DNA of 64,000 nucleotides from assembly GCF_001971785.1 (NCBI RefSeq), contig NZ_CP019389.1:1375001-1439000 (forward strand). Reading direction: 5' to 3'. The notes beneath the pieces are model-generated. The model was not told the origin of the DNA and made no database searches. It was given only the letters and a program-made list of their open reading frames with translations. The position numbers were made by a program, and so were the translations under genes. The stretch comes from Seonamhaeicola sp. S2-3. Its GTDB lineage: Bacteria > Bacteroidota > Bacteroidia > Flavobacteriales > Flavobacteriaceae. Of this stretch, positions 25,778 to 35,490 are shown in pieces; the first letter of the stretch is position 1; the number at the start of each line of letters is the position of its first letter.

Positions 25778-25808
25778 GGTTTAAAAGTATAATTAATGCC
25801 TAATTTTG
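25775..25808 (+). promoter_or_regulatory. asd promoter
   Basis: TTTG at 25775-25778, 22 nt, then TAATTTTG at 25801-25808. The -33 element lies in the T tract of the mscL terminator, so the two units are packed end to end. The asd start is 34 bases downstream. Confidence 0.55.
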
Positions 25809-25842
25809 TGCCCTCTAAAGTATAACAGTAAAAAAAGAAAAA

Positions 25843-26832
25843 ATGAAAGTAGCTGTAGTTGGAGCCACTGGTATGGTTGGCGAAGTAATGCTAAAAGTTC
25901 TTGCAGAACGTAATTTCCCTGTAACAGAATTAATTCCTGTAGCGTCTGAACGCTCTGTGGGTAAAACAATCTCATATAAAGGAAATAATTACACCGTTGT
26001 TGGTTTAGAAACGGCTGTTTCAATGAAACCAGACATTGCGTTATTTTCTGCTGGTGGTAGTACATCTTTAGAATGGGCTCCTAAATTTGCTGAAGTTGGC
26101 ACTAAAGTAGTTGATAATTCTTCTGCTTGGAGAATGGATCCTACTAAAAAATTAGTGGTTCCTGAAATAAATGCAGACCAACTAACTAAAGAAGATAAAA
26201 TTATTGCCAACCCTAACTGTTCTACAATACAGTTGGTTATGGCATTAAATCCGCTTCACAAAAAATACAACATGAAACGTGTGGTTGTTTCAACATATCA
26301 ATCGGTTTCTGGTACAGGTGTTAAAGCCGTACAACAGCTAGAAAATGAAATTGCAGGTATTGAAGGTGAAATGGCTTACCCTTACCCAATTGGTAGAAAT
26401 GCATTACCACATTGCGATGTATTTTTAGAAAATGGCTATACCAAAGAAGAAATGAAATTAGCCCAAGAACCACAAAAAATAATGAATGATAGAACATTTT
26501 CTGTATCGGCAACAGCAGTTAGAATTCCTACTGCTGGCGGACACTCAGAATCTGTAAACGTTGAATTTGAAAATGATTTTGATTTAAATGAAGTACGCCA
26601 ATTACTTAGTGAAACTCCAGGGGTTGTTGTACAAGATGATACTGCAAACAATTCATACCCAATGCCAATATATGCACATGATAAAGATGAGGTTTTTGTT
26701 GGTAGAATTCGTAGAGACGAAACACAACCCAATACATTAAATATGTGGATTGTAGCAGACAACCTCCGTAAAGGTGCCGCAACCAACACTATACAAATTG
26801 CAGAATATTTAATTGAAAATAATTTAGTATAA
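25843..26832 (+). CDS. asd: Aspartate-semialdehyde dehydrogenase
   Basis: Asd reduces aspartyl phosphate to the semialdehyde for lysine, DAP, threonine and methionine. The 329-residue protein has the NADP-binding VGATGMVGEVML start, catalytic Cys126 in NPNCSTIQ and His234 in AGGHSESV. Length is typical for the Gram-positive/Bacteroidota type. It stands alone between two terminators. Confidence 0.96.
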   Translation: MKVAVVGATGMVGEVMLKVLAERNFPVTELIPVASERSVGKTISYKGNNYTVVGLETAVSMKPDIALFSAGGSTSLEWAPKFAEVGTKVVDNSSAWRMDPTKKLVVPEINADQLTKEDKIIANPNCSTIQLVMALNPLHKKYNMKRVVVSTYQSVSGTGVKAVQQLENEIAGIEGEMAYPYPIGRNALPHCDVFLENGYTKEEMKLAQEPQKIMNDRTFSVSATAVRIPTAGGHSESVNVEFENDFDLNEVRQLLSETPGVVVQDDTANNSYPMPIYAHDKDEVFVGRIRRDETQPNTLNMWIVADNLRKGAATNTIQIAEYLIENNLV

Positions 26833-26856
26833 ATCCATTTTCATTAAAAGATTGTT

Positions 26857-26887
26857 AAAAGCTTCTGTGTTTTACAGAGGCTTTTTT
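26857..26887 (+). terminator. Intrinsic terminator after asd
   Basis: AAAAGCTTCTGT (26857-26868) pairs with ACAGAGGCTTTT (26874-26885, one G-U pair) over a 5-nt loop, then T6. Confidence 0.9.
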
Positions 26888-26894
26888 ATTTTTG
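26887..26894 (+). promoter_or_regulatory. -7 box for the prolyl oligopeptidase gene
   Basis: TATTTTTG starts at the last base of the asd terminator and lies 22 bases before the ATG at 26917. No convincing -33 TTG is seen. Confidence 0.4.
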
Positions 26895-26916
26895 GTAAAA
26901 ACTAAAAATTCAATCA

Positions 26917-29040
26917 ATGAAAAATATTTTAGTCATTACCCTTAGTTTATCCTTGTTTGTAGCTTGTAAAAATGAAACATCAATTAAAAAATTAATTTCA
27001 GTGAATTACCCAGAAACCAAAACTGTTGACACCGCAGATACCTATTTTGGTATAACGGTAAAAGACCCTTACCGTTGGTTAGAAGATGATATGAGTGAAG
27101 AAACTGCTGCTTGGGTTAAAGCACAAAACAAAGTAACTTTTGACTATTTAGAAAAGATTCCGTTTAGAAAAGATATAAAAGAACGCCTTGAAAAACTTTG
27201 GAATTATGAGAAAGTAGGCGCTCCTTTTAAAGAAGGTAATTACACATATTTTTCAAAAAATAATGGTTTACAAAACCAAAATGTACTTTACAGAACCAAT
27301 AAAAATGGCAAAGAAGAAGTTTTTTTAGACCCTAATAGCTTTTCTAAAGATGGCACCATTTCTCTAGGAGATTTAAGTTTTTCTAAAGACGGTAGTATTT
27401 TAGCATACTCTATTTCTGAAGGTGGCAGCGATTGGCGAAAAATAATTATAATGGATACTGAAACCAAAGAAATTATTGAAGACACCTTGGTTGATGTAAA
27501 GTTCTCCAAAATTTCATGGTATAAAAACGAAGGCTTCTATTACTCCAGTTATGATAAACCAAAAGGAAGTGAGCTTTCGGCTAAAACAGATCAGCATAAA
27601 GTTTATTACCACAAACTTGGCACACCACAAAAACAAGACAAACTTATTTATGGGGGCACACCCAATGAAAAACATCGTTATATTTATGCCAATGTAACAG
27701 AAGATGATAAATACCTTATAATTACCCCTAGAATTTCAACAACAGGTAACAAATTATATATCAAAGATTTAACCAAACCTAACCGTTCACTAATTACAGT
27801 TTTAAATAACACTAATAGCAATACATCTGTAATTGACACTAAAGATTCAACACTATACCTAGTTACAAACTTAAACGCACCAAACAAACGCTTGGTAAAA
27901 GTTGATGTTGCTAACCCAACACCAGAACATTGGGAAGATGTTATTCCTGAAACTAATAACGTTTTATCAGTTTCAACTTCTGGCAACTATTTTATTGCAG
28001 AATATATGGTTGATGCCATTTCTCAAGTAAAACAATATGATTATAATGGTAAATTAATTAGAGAAATAAAATTACCAGGTGTTGGTACAGCAAATGGTTT
28101 TGGCAGCAAAAAAGAAGAAACTATAGATTATTTTTCATTCACAAACTACAATACGCCATCTAGTATATATAAACTTAATTTAGAAACAGGAACAACCGAA
28201 CTATATTGGAAACCTGCTATTGAATTTAATAGTGATGATTACGAAAGTAATCAAGTTTTCTACACATCAAAAGACGGCACAAAAGTACCCATGATAATTA
28301 CTCATAAAAAAGGAATTGAGTTAAACGGAAAAAACCCAACAATCCTTTACGGTTACGGCGGTTTTAATGTTAGTTTAAACCCAAGTTTTAGTATTGCTAT
28401 GGCCGTTTGGATGGAACAAGGAGGTATTTACGCAGTTCCTAATTTACGAGGCGGTGGCGAATACGGTAAAAAATGGCATGATGCCGGTACTAAAATGCAA
28501 AAACAAAATGTTTTTGATGATTTTATTGCTGCTGGCGAATATTTAATTCAAAACAAGTACACAAGTTCAGATTACTTAGCCATTCGTGGTGGCTCTAACG
28601 GAGGACTTTTAGTAGGTGCAACTATGACACAAAGACCAGATTTAGCAAAAGTAGCGTTACCTGCTGTTGGTGTTTTAGATATGTTGCGATACCATACATT
28701 TACTGCTGGTGCAGGTTGGGCATACGACTATGGTACTGCTGAAGACAGTAAAGAAATGTTTGAATATTTAAAAGGCTATTCTCCTGTACATAATGTGAAA
28801 TCAGACACTAAATATCCTGCAACTTTAATAACCACTGGAGATCATGACGACCGTGTAGTACCTGCGCATAGTTTTAAATTTGCAGCAGAATTACAAAGCA
28901 AACAAGCAGGAAATAATCCCGTTTTAATAAGAATTGAAACCAATGCAGGTCATGGTGCAGGAACACCTGTTAGTAAAATTATTGAACAATACGCCGATAT
29001 TTTTGGATTTACACTTTATAACATGAACATATCTAAATAA
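26917..29040 (+). CDS. Prolyl oligopeptidase, S9A family, lipoprotein
   Basis: A 707-residue serine peptidase cutting after proline in short peptides. A lipobox FVAC (Cys17) anchors it in the periplasm or at the outer membrane. Residues about 40-440 form the seven-bladed propeller; the first helical part DPYRWLEDD is diagnostic of S9A. The hydrolase domain has Ser560 (GGSNGG), Asp644 or Asp645 ([11 protein letters not shown]) and His679 (NAGHGAG). [18 protein letters not shown] is another S9A block. It is a single-gene unit. Confidence 0.95.
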   Translation: MKNILVITLSLSLFVACKNETSIKKLISVNYPETKTVDTADTYFGITVKDPYRWLEDDMSEETAAWVKAQNKVTFDYLEKIPFRKDIKERLEKLWNYEKVGAPFKEGNYTYFSKNNGLQNQNVLYRTNKNGKEEVFLDPNSFSKDGTISLGDLSFSKDGSILAYSISEGGSDWRKIIIMDTETKEIIEDTLVDVKFSKISWYKNEGFYYSSYDKPKGSELSAKTDQHKVYYHKLGTPQKQDKLIYGGTPNEKHRYIYANVTEDDKYLIITPRISTTGNKLYIKDLTKPNRSLITVLNNTNSNTSVIDTKDSTLYLVTNLNAPNKRLVKVDVANPTPEHWEDVIPETNNVLSVSTSGNYFIAEYMVDAISQVKQYDYNGKLIREIKLPGVGTANGFGSKKEETIDYFSFTNYNTPSSIYKLNLETGTTELYWKPAIEFNSDDYESNQVFYTSKDGTKVPMIITHKKGIELNGKNPTILYGYGGFNVSLNPSFSIAMAVWMEQGGIYAVPNLRGGGEYGKKWHDAGTKMQKQNVFDDFIAAGEYLIQNKYTSSDYLAIRGGSNGGLLVGATMTQRPDLAKVALPAVGVLDMLRYHTFTAGAGWAYDYGTAEDSKEMFEYLKGYSPVHNVKSDTKYPATLITTGDHDDRVVPAHSFKFAAELQSKQAGNNPVLIRIETNAGHGAGTPVSKIIEQYADIFGFTLYNMNISK

Positions 29041-29078
29041 TTTCACAACGCATATACTGTTAATTTTTAGCTAATTTT

Positions 29079-29110
29079 TTTGATAATAAAAACACATTAC
29101 TTTAGTTTTG
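29079..29110 (+). promoter_or_regulatory. Promoter for the 130-aa exported protein
   Basis: TTTG (29079-29082), 20 nt, TAGTTTTG (29103-29110) matches the consensus well. It rules out the TTG at 29108 as start and supports ATG 29120. Confidence 0.6.
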
Positions 29111-29119
29111 CCTTGGTTT

Positions 29120-29512
29120 ATGAGCAAAAACACTTTTAAATACGTATTGGTTTTACTTTTGCTGTTCTTAGGGTTTAGCAATGTAAACGCTAATTCTGCA
29201 GACCTTTTACACACTAGTGTTTGTATTACAGCTCCAAAAACTACACATAATACTCCTGTTGCTTTAAAACCAATTTCTCATAAAAAGGAAAACCATTTAG
29301 TTTTTGAAACTATTGAAATTAATGAAGCAGAAGGTGATGAATCATTTTCAAAAAATTACCAACCTCTTCAAAGCTTCTTTACCTATTTTTTAGGCTTCAT
29401 TTCTTTTAATGAGTTATATCCATCTCAAAAAAAGATAACTTGTCATAGCAAAAAGTATCAAGACAAGTCATCAACCAAACTTTATATTAGGTTTCAGGTT
29501 TTCATAATTTGA
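29120..29512 (+). CDS. Small exported protein of unknown function before the RND pump
   Basis: The 130-residue product has a signal peptide (MSKNTFKYVLVLLLLFLGFS, cleavage about VNAN-S). The rest has several His and Cys (HTSVC, TTHNT, PISHKKENH, TCHSKK), an acidic IEINEAEGDES, and a hydrophobic end LYIRFQVFII. No family is recognised. It precedes the efflux operon by 126 bases with its own promoter. It could act with the pump, or the link may be chance. The hydrophobic tail suggests membrane contact. Confidence 0.6.
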   Translation: MSKNTFKYVLVLLLLFLGFSNVNANSADLLHTSVCITAPKTTHNTPVALKPISHKKENHLVFETIEINEAEGDESFSKNYQPLQSFFTYFLGFISFNELYPSQKKITCHSKKYQDKSSTKLYIRFQVFII

Positions 29513-29638
29513 TTTTTTTTTAAAAAGTAACCCATCCCAATTTAAATATTAAAAAAACCATTTAGTTAGTTAACGGGCATCCTTTGTCCTCTCTAAACTA
29601 AAACAATCATTTTAACCTCTATTTTAATTAAAATAATT

Positions 29639-30724
29639 ATGAAAAAAAGTTTCCTTTTCATAGGCATTCTTGTGCTTTTTATTGCCACAAGTTGCCATGA
29701 TAAAAAAGAAAAAAAACACGATGAGACGGCCTTTCTAGTATCCCGTCCCATTAAAAAAGATACTTCCATTACAAAAGATTATGTCTGCCAAATACATTCT
29801 ATAAAACATATAGAACTCAGAGCTTTAGAAAAAGGGTATTTGCAAAAAGTATCTGTTGATGAAGGACAGTACGTAAAGAAAGGACAAACCATGTTCCAAA
29901 TTATGCCCAATGTTTACCAGGCTGAGCTAAAAAGTGCCGAAGCAGAGCTTAAAGCTGCAGAAATTGAATTTAAGAACACTAAATTATTGGCAGAAGGTAA
30001 TGTTGTTTCAGAAAATGAATTGGCATTGGCAAAGGCCAATTACGAAAAAGCTATTGCAGAAGTTAATGCCGCTAAAACCCATTTAAGTTTTACAAATATT
30101 AGGGCTCCTTTTAATGGTATTATGGATCACCTTGAAGCTAGGGAAGGAAGTCTTCTAGACGAAGGAGAATTACTAACCACATTGTCAGACAACAGTAAAA
30201 TGTGGGTTTACTTTAATGTTCCCGAGGCCGAATATCTAGACTACATTATGAGTAAAGATAAAGATAACGGTAATAAGGAAGTTGGACTTTTAATGGCTAA
30301 CAATAAACTCTTTAACCATAAGGGAATTATTGAAACCATAGAAGGAGAATTTAATAACGAAACAGGAAACATAGCCTTTAGGGCCACTTTTCCTAATCCA
30401 GAAGGAATTTTACGACATGGAGAAACAGGTAGTGTATTAATGAAAGTACCTTACAAAGATGCTATTATTATCCCTCAAAAAACAACTTTTGAGATTTTAG
30501 ATAAAACTTACGTGTTTGTTATAGACAAAAACAATGTGGTGAAACAAAGAGAAGTTACCGTTGAAGCAGAATTGCCACACTTGTTTATTATAAGTAAAGG
30601 TTTATCTGAAAACGATACCATTTTACTGGAAGGCATTAGGGTTGTAAAAAACAACGAAAAGATTAACACCAAATTTTTGGAGCCTGAAAAAGTATTATCT
30701 GAGTTAGATCTTTACACAGAATAA
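29639..30724 (+). CDS. RND efflux periplasmic adaptor (membrane fusion lipoprotein)
   Basis: The 361-residue adaptor (AcrA/MexA type) has a lipobox ATSC (Cys20). A barrel-sandwich half-motif LEKGYLQKVSVDEGQYVKKG is followed by an alpha-hairpin rich in Ala/Glu (about 95-145, NVYQAELKSAEAELKAAEIE), then the second half-motif FTNIRAPFNGIMDHL. It links the pump to the outer-membrane channel. The genes follow in the order adaptor, pump, channel with gaps of 20 and -8 bases, an operon. Confidence 0.94.
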   Translation: MKKSFLFIGILVLFIATSCHDKKEKKHDETAFLVSRPIKKDTSITKDYVCQIHSIKHIELRALEKGYLQKVSVDEGQYVKKGQTMFQIMPNVYQAELKSAEAELKAAEIEFKNTKLLAEGNVVSENELALAKANYEKAIAEVNAAKTHLSFTNIRAPFNGIMDHLEAREGSLLDEGELLTTLSDNSKMWVYFNVPEAEYLDYIMSKDKDNGNKEVGLLMANNKLFNHKGIIETIEGEFNNETGNIAFRATFPNPEGILRHGETGSVLMKVPYKDAIIIPQKTTFEILDKTYVFVIDKNNVVKQREVTVEAELPHLFIISKGLSENDTILLEGIRVVKNNEKINTKFLEPEKVLSELDLYTE

Positions 30725-30744
30725 TTTAGAAATCTACAAAAGTT

Positions 30745-33700
30745 ATGTTTAAAAAATTTATAAAAAGACCTGTTCTGGCTATTGTCATTTCAGTATTAAT
30801 AGTTTTTATTGGGGGACTTGCTATTAAACAATTGCCTATCTCTCAATTTCCTCAAATAGCTCCAACCACGGTAAATATATTTGTAGCCTACCCAGGGGCA
30901 AGTTCAGAGGTCTTAGTTAACTCTACATTAATTCCTTTAGAAACGGCTATAAATGGTGTACAGGGTATGCGGTACATTGCTACTGATGCTACCAGTGCCG
31001 GAGAAGCAACCGTTAGGGTTATTTTTGAACCGGGCACAGATCCCAACCAAGCGGTAGTTCGGGTAAAAACCCGTGTCGACCAAGTCATGCCACTATTGCC
31101 AGAGTTGGTGCAACGCGAAGGGGTTATTATTACGCCCGTTCAGCCCAGTATGTTGATGTATGTTAACCTATCCAGCAAGGATAAGAACAATGACGAAAAG
31201 TTCCTTTACAACTATGCTTACACCAAGATAATCCCAGAAATTCAGCGTATAAACGGTATTGCCAGTGCCAAAATTTTGGGAAGTAGAAAGTATGCCATGC
31301 GTGTTTGGTTAAAACCCGATCGTATGCGCGCTTACAATATTTCTGCCGAGGAGGTTCTCGAAGCTATGGAAGAACAAAGTATTTTGGCCAGACCTGGACG
31401 TTTGGGGCGTAGCTCTGGTATAGCGTCTCAAGCTTTAGAATATGTGCTGACTTATCAAAACCGGTACAATGAACCAGAGCAATACGAAAATATTATTATT
31501 AGAGCCAATAAGGAAGGAGAAACAATAAGATTAAAAGATATTGCTAAAGTAGAGTTAGGAAGCGAGTTTTTTGACATCTATTCTAACTTAGATGGCAAAC
31601 CGTCGGCCTCAATTGTTTTAAAGCAAACCTTTGGAAGTAACGGTAAAGACGTTATTGAAGCGGTAAAAGCAAAATTAGAAGAATTAAAACAAGATTTACC
31701 ACCAGGTGTAGATTTTCAAATAAGTTATGATGTTTCCAAATTCTTAGATGCTTCTATAGACCAGGTACTGCATACACTTCGTGATGCTTTCATTCTTGTT
31801 GCCATTGTAGTCTTTTTGTTTTTAGGCGATTGGAGGTCTACACTAATTCCTATTATAGCCGTCCCCGTATCCTTGGTAGGAGCCTTTTTTATCATGCAAC
31901 TTTTTGGGCTGTCTATCAATTTAATTACGCTTTTTGCCTTGGTGTTAGCTATTGGTATTGTGGTAGATAACGCCATTGTGGTAGTCGAGGCTGTTCACGT
32001 AAAGATGGAAGAAGAACACCTCTCTCCTTATAAGGCATCTTCAGAAGTATTGGGGGAAATAGGAGGGGCCATTATTGCCATAACATTGGTAATGGTTTCT
32101 GTGTTTATTCCTATTTCATTCATGACAGGACCGGTTGGGGTGTTTTATAGACAATTCTCCATAACCATGGCGGGCTCTATAGTTATTTCTGCTATTGTGG
32201 CCTTAACGCTAACACCGGTGCTTTGTGCCATGTTGCTAAAAAATAACCATGGCAAAAAAAGGAAATCACCTATAGATAGGTTCATAGATTGGTTTAACCG
32301 TGGTTTCGAAAAGTTAACCGGAAGATATGTTAAGGTTTTGAATAAAATTGTAGCGCGTAGGATAATAACATTTGGAGCGTTGGCCGCTTTCTGTGCGGGC
32401 ATATTTTTCACTAATAAATTTTTACCGGCAGGTTTTATTCCTAATGAAGACCAAGGCATGATCTACGCTATAATCCAAACCCCACCAGGGGCTACTTTAG
32501 AGCGTACCAATGAAGTGGCCAAAAAACTCCAAAAAATATGTGAAGAAACCGAAGGGGTAGAATCGGTATCTTCTTTGGCAGGGTATGAAATCATGACCGA
32601 AGGTAGGGGCTCTAACGCAGGAACTTGTTTAATTAACCTAAAACCATGGTCCGAACGCCAGCATTCTGTTCATGAAATCATGGAAGAATTGGAAGAAGAA
32701 ACCAAAGATTTAGGGGCTATTATAGAATATTTTGAACCGCCTGCTGTTCCTGGTTTTGGTTCTTCTGGTGGGTTTGCCTTGCGTTTGCTCGATAAAACCA
32801 ATTCAACAGATTACCACCAGTTTGAAAAAATCAATAACGATTTTATGGAGGCTTTGTCAAAACGTAAAGAGCTAACAGGTTTATTTACGTTCTTTTCTGC
32901 TAATTATCCGCAATATGAGTTAAAGATAAACAACAAGATTGCTATGCAAAAGGGCGTTAGCATAAGCAAAGCAATGGAAAACCTCAATATCTTGATTGGT
33001 AGTACTTATGAGCAAGGGTTTATTCGTTTTGGGCGCTTCTTTAAAGTGTATACCCAAGCAAGTCCCGAATACAGACGTTTCCCTTCTGATTTAGAAAAGC
33101 TCTTTATTAAGAACGAAGAAGGAGAAATGGTGCCCTATTCTGCTTTTATGACCATTAAGAAAAAATTGGGCCCCAATGAAATTACCCGATTTAATCTTTA
33201 CAATTCGGCTTCAATACGAGGATTGCCCGCCAGCGGTTATACCAGTGGCGATGCTATTAATGCGATCAAGGAAGTGGCAGCAAAAGAGTTGCCAAGAGGC
33301 TACGATATTGCTTGGGAAGGTCTGTCGTACGACGAGGCCAATAGAGGAAATGAATCTTTATACATTTTTATTGTTGTTTTAGTGTTTGTGTATTTTGTTT
33401 TGGCCGCTCAATACGAGAGTTTCCTACTGCCTTTAGCGGTTATTTTATCGCTCCCTGTAGGAGTCTTTGGGTCGTTTGTTTTATTGAAGGTTATGGGATT
33501 GTCCAACGATGTTTATGCCCAAATCGGTATTATAATGCTTGTGGGCTTGTTGGGTAAAAATGCAGTATTGATTGTAGAGTTTGCAGTGCAAAAACACAGG
33601 CAGGGGGCGTCTATTTTAGAAGCTGCCATCGAAGGTTCTAAAGCGCGTTTTAGACCTATTTTAATGACGTCCTTTGCCTTTATTGCTGGATTGGTGCCAT

Positions 33701-33993
33701 TGGTTATTGCAACGGGTGCTGGTGCTGTAGGAAACAAAACCATAGGAGGTTCGTCTTTAGGCGGTATGTTGATTGGTACTATTGGTGGGGTATTGATCAT
33801 TCCTGGTCTGTACTACGTTTTTGCAAAAATGGCCGATGGTAAAAGCCTTATTAGAGATGAAGCAGACGAATCACTTTCAGAAGAATTTATGCATCGTGCA
33901 GAAGCTGAAGACCAGACAAAAATTAATACCGAAAACATCAGTAAGCTTAGAAAATTATTAAACAAATTAAGAAAAACGAACAAAAATGAATAA
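30745..33993 (+). CDS. RND efflux pump, HAE1 (AcrB-like) family
   Basis: The 1082-residue inner-membrane pump is of normal length, with twelve helices and two large periplasmic loops. N-terminal FKKFIKRPVLAIVISVLIV and LPISQFPQIAPTTV are HAE1-type. In helix 4, AIGIVVDNAIVVVEA has Asp408 then Asn409, where AcrB has two Asp; the helix-10 lysine is present in LLGKNAVLIVEFA. It should export hydrophobic or amphiphilic compounds with proton drive. Compared with its neighbours the gene uses more TTG leucines and GGC/GCC codons. Confidence 0.95.
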   Translation: MFKKFIKRPVLAIVISVLIVFIGGLAIKQLPISQFPQIAPTTVNIFVAYPGASSEVLVNSTLIPLETAINGVQGMRYIATDATSAGEATVRVIFEPGTDPNQAVVRVKTRVDQVMPLLPELVQREGVIITPVQPSMLMYVNLSSKDKNNDEKFLYNYAYTKIIPEIQRINGIASAKILGSRKYAMRVWLKPDRMRAYNISAEEVLEAMEEQSILARPGRLGRSSGIASQALEYVLTYQNRYNEPEQYENIIIRANKEGETIRLKDIAKVELGSEFFDIYSNLDGKPSASIVLKQTFGSNGKDVIEAVKAKLEELKQDLPPGVDFQISYDVSKFLDASIDQVLHTLRDAFILVAIVVFLFLGDWRSTLIPIIAVPVSLVGAFFIMQLFGLSINLITLFALVLAIGIVVDNAIVVVEAVHVKMEEEHLSPYKASSEVLGEIGGAIIAITLVMVSVFIPISFMTGPVGVFYRQFSITMAGSIVISAIVALTLTPVLCAMLLKNNHGKKRKSPIDRFIDWFNRGFEKLTGRYVKVLNKIVARRIITFGALAAFCAGIFFTNKFLPAGFIPNEDQGMIYAIIQTPPGATLERTNEVAKKLQKICEETEGVESVSSLAGYEIMTEGRGSNAGTCLINLKPWSERQHSVHEIMEELEEETKDLGAIIEYFEPPAVPGFGSSGGFALRLLDKTNSTDYHQFEKINNDFMEALSKRKELTGLFTFFSANYPQYELKINNKIAMQKGVSISKAMENLNILIGSTYEQGFIRFGRFFKVYTQASPEYRRFPSDLEKLFIKNEEGEMVPYSAFMTIKKKLGPNEITRFNLYNSASIRGLPASGYTSGDAINAIKEVAAKELPRGYDIAWEGLSYDEANRGNESLYIFIVVLVFVYFVLAAQYESFLLPLAVILSLPVGVFGSFVLLKVMGLSNDVYAQIGIIMLVGLLGKNAVLIVEFAVQKHRQGASILEAAIEGSKARFRPILMTSFAFIAGLVPLVIATGAGAVGNKTIGGSSLGGMLIGTIGGVLIIPGLYYVFAKMADGKSLIRDEADESLSEEFMHRAEAEDQTKINTENISKLRKLLNKLRKTNKNE

Positions 33994-35431
33994 TACAAAC
34001 ACATTGCTTAACAAATGGTGTTGGCTATGGTTTTTGGCTATGGTTTCGTTATCTTCATGCGTCCCTACCAAAAACGTTAGGGAAGCTAACAAAACCATGC
34101 CCGAGCAATACAACGGACAATTGACGAACGACAGCCTTAACACAGCATTGGTGTCGTGGAAAGATTTTTTCTCCGATTCCAATTTAATATCCCTAATTGA
34201 TACTGCTTTGGCCAATAACCAAGAGTTAAACATTATGTTGCAAAAGGTTAATATGGCAAAGAACAACATAAAAGCCAAAAAAGGAGAATATTTACCTTTT
34301 GTAGATTTTTATGCAGGTGCTGAGGTTGAAAAAGTAGGGGAATATACTAGAAACGGAGCCGTTGAACATAACCTAAATGTTCGGGACAACGAGGAATTCC
34401 CAGAGCCTTTAAGCAATTTTTCCATGGGGCTTTCGGCCTCATGGGAACTCGATGTTTGGAAAAAACTTCGAAATGAGAAAAAAGCGGCCGTACTGGAATA
34501 TTTGGCTTCTGTTGAAGGTAAAAATTTTATGGTAACTCAATTGGTTGCAGAAATAGCAAGTGCTTATTATGAACTTTTGGCCTTAGACAACCAGCTGAAG
34601 ATTATTGAGCAAAACTTGGAAATTCAACAGAATGCTTTAAAAATGATTAAGCTTCAAAAACAAGCTGCTAGAGCTACCCAATTGGCAGTAAACCGTTTTG
34701 AAGCCGAGGTCTACAAGAATCAAAGCAACAAATACCAGATACAGCAACAAATTGTTGAAACCGAAAACCTAATAAATTTTCTGGTAGGAAGATATCCGCA
34801 GCATATACCAAGAAACTCAGATAGTTTTATTACAAAACGTATGGATGCTTTTCATGCTGGTGTTCCATCACAATTATTAGCTAACAGGCCAGATATTAAA
34901 CAGGCCGAGTACGAGTTGGAGGCTTCAAAATTAGATGTTAAGGTAGCCAAGGCCAATTTTTTCCCATCAATAGGTATTACGGCGGGTATAGGTTTAGAAG
35001 CCTTTAAAACTAAATTTTTAACCGAAACACCAGAGTCTCTTTTATATAACCTGGCAGGCGATTTGGTAGGGCCTTTAATTAACAGGAATGCTATTAAAGC
35101 TCAGTATGCCAATGCCAATAACCGGCAGCTGCAAGCCGTTTATGAATACGAAAAAGCCATACTGAACGGGTATATAGAGGTTACTAATGAATTGTCGAAT
35201 ATTGAAAAGCTTGAAAAAAGCTATCAGTTACAAGAAAACCAAGTAGAAGCATTAACAAAATCTATTGATTTGTCTGTACAGTTGTTTAAGTCTGCACGGG
35301 CAGAATATACTGAAGTATTGTTAACACAAAGAGAGGCTTTAGATGCTAAAATTGAAATTATAGAAACCAAGCGAGACCAGTTATTGGCCAATGTAAAAGT
35401 TTACCAAGCTTTGGGAGGGGGATGGAATTAA
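33986..35431 (+). CDS. RND efflux outer-membrane channel lipoprotein (TolC/OprM-like)
   Basis: The 481-residue NodT-type channel has a lipobox SLSSC (Cys23-25 region). Two outer-membrane-efflux repeats are present, about residues 60-250 and 275-475, with the usual IALANNQEL-like helix start (here DTALANNQELNIMLQKV) and LLANRPDIKQAEYELEASK (20 residues shown). It completes the tripartite pump. Its start overlaps the pump stop by 8 bases. Like the pump, it has many TTG leucines and runs of G. A terminator follows. Confidence 0.93.
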   Translation: MNNTNTLLNKWCWLWFLAMVSLSSCVPTKNVREANKTMPEQYNGQLTNDSLNTALVSWKDFFSDSNLISLIDTALANNQELNIMLQKVNMAKNNIKAKKGEYLPFVDFYAGAEVEKVGEYTRNGAVEHNLNVRDNEEFPEPLSNFSMGLSASWELDVWKKLRNEKKAAVLEYLASVEGKNFMVTQLVAEIASAYYELLALDNQLKIIEQNLEIQQNALKMIKLQKQAARATQLAVNRFEAEVYKNQSNKYQIQQQIVETENLINFLVGRYPQHIPRNSDSFITKRMDAFHAGVPSQLLANRPDIKQAEYELEASKLDVKVAKANFFPSIGITAGIGLEAFKTKFLTETPESLLYNLAGDLVGPLINRNAIKAQYANANNRQLQAVYEYEKAILNGYIEVTNELSNIEKLEKSYQLQENQVEALTKSIDLSVQLFKSARAEYTEVLLTQREALDAKIEIIETKRDQLLANVKVYQALGGGWN

Positions 35432-35441
35432 TATAAACTTC

Positions 35442-35473
35442 AAACCGCTCAATTTATTTTGGGCGGTTTTTTT
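35442..35473 (+). terminator. Intrinsic terminator after the RND operon
   Basis: AAACCGCTC (35442-35450) pairs with GGGCGGTTT (35461-35469; one G-U) across a 10-nt loop and ends in T7. Confidence 0.9.
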
Positions 35474-35490
35474 ATGCTATTTTTACATCC

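Noticed and set aside
30888-33800. Several frames of 60-104 aa on the reverse strand under the RND pump
   Set aside because: All are antisense shadows with no promoter or recognisable domain.
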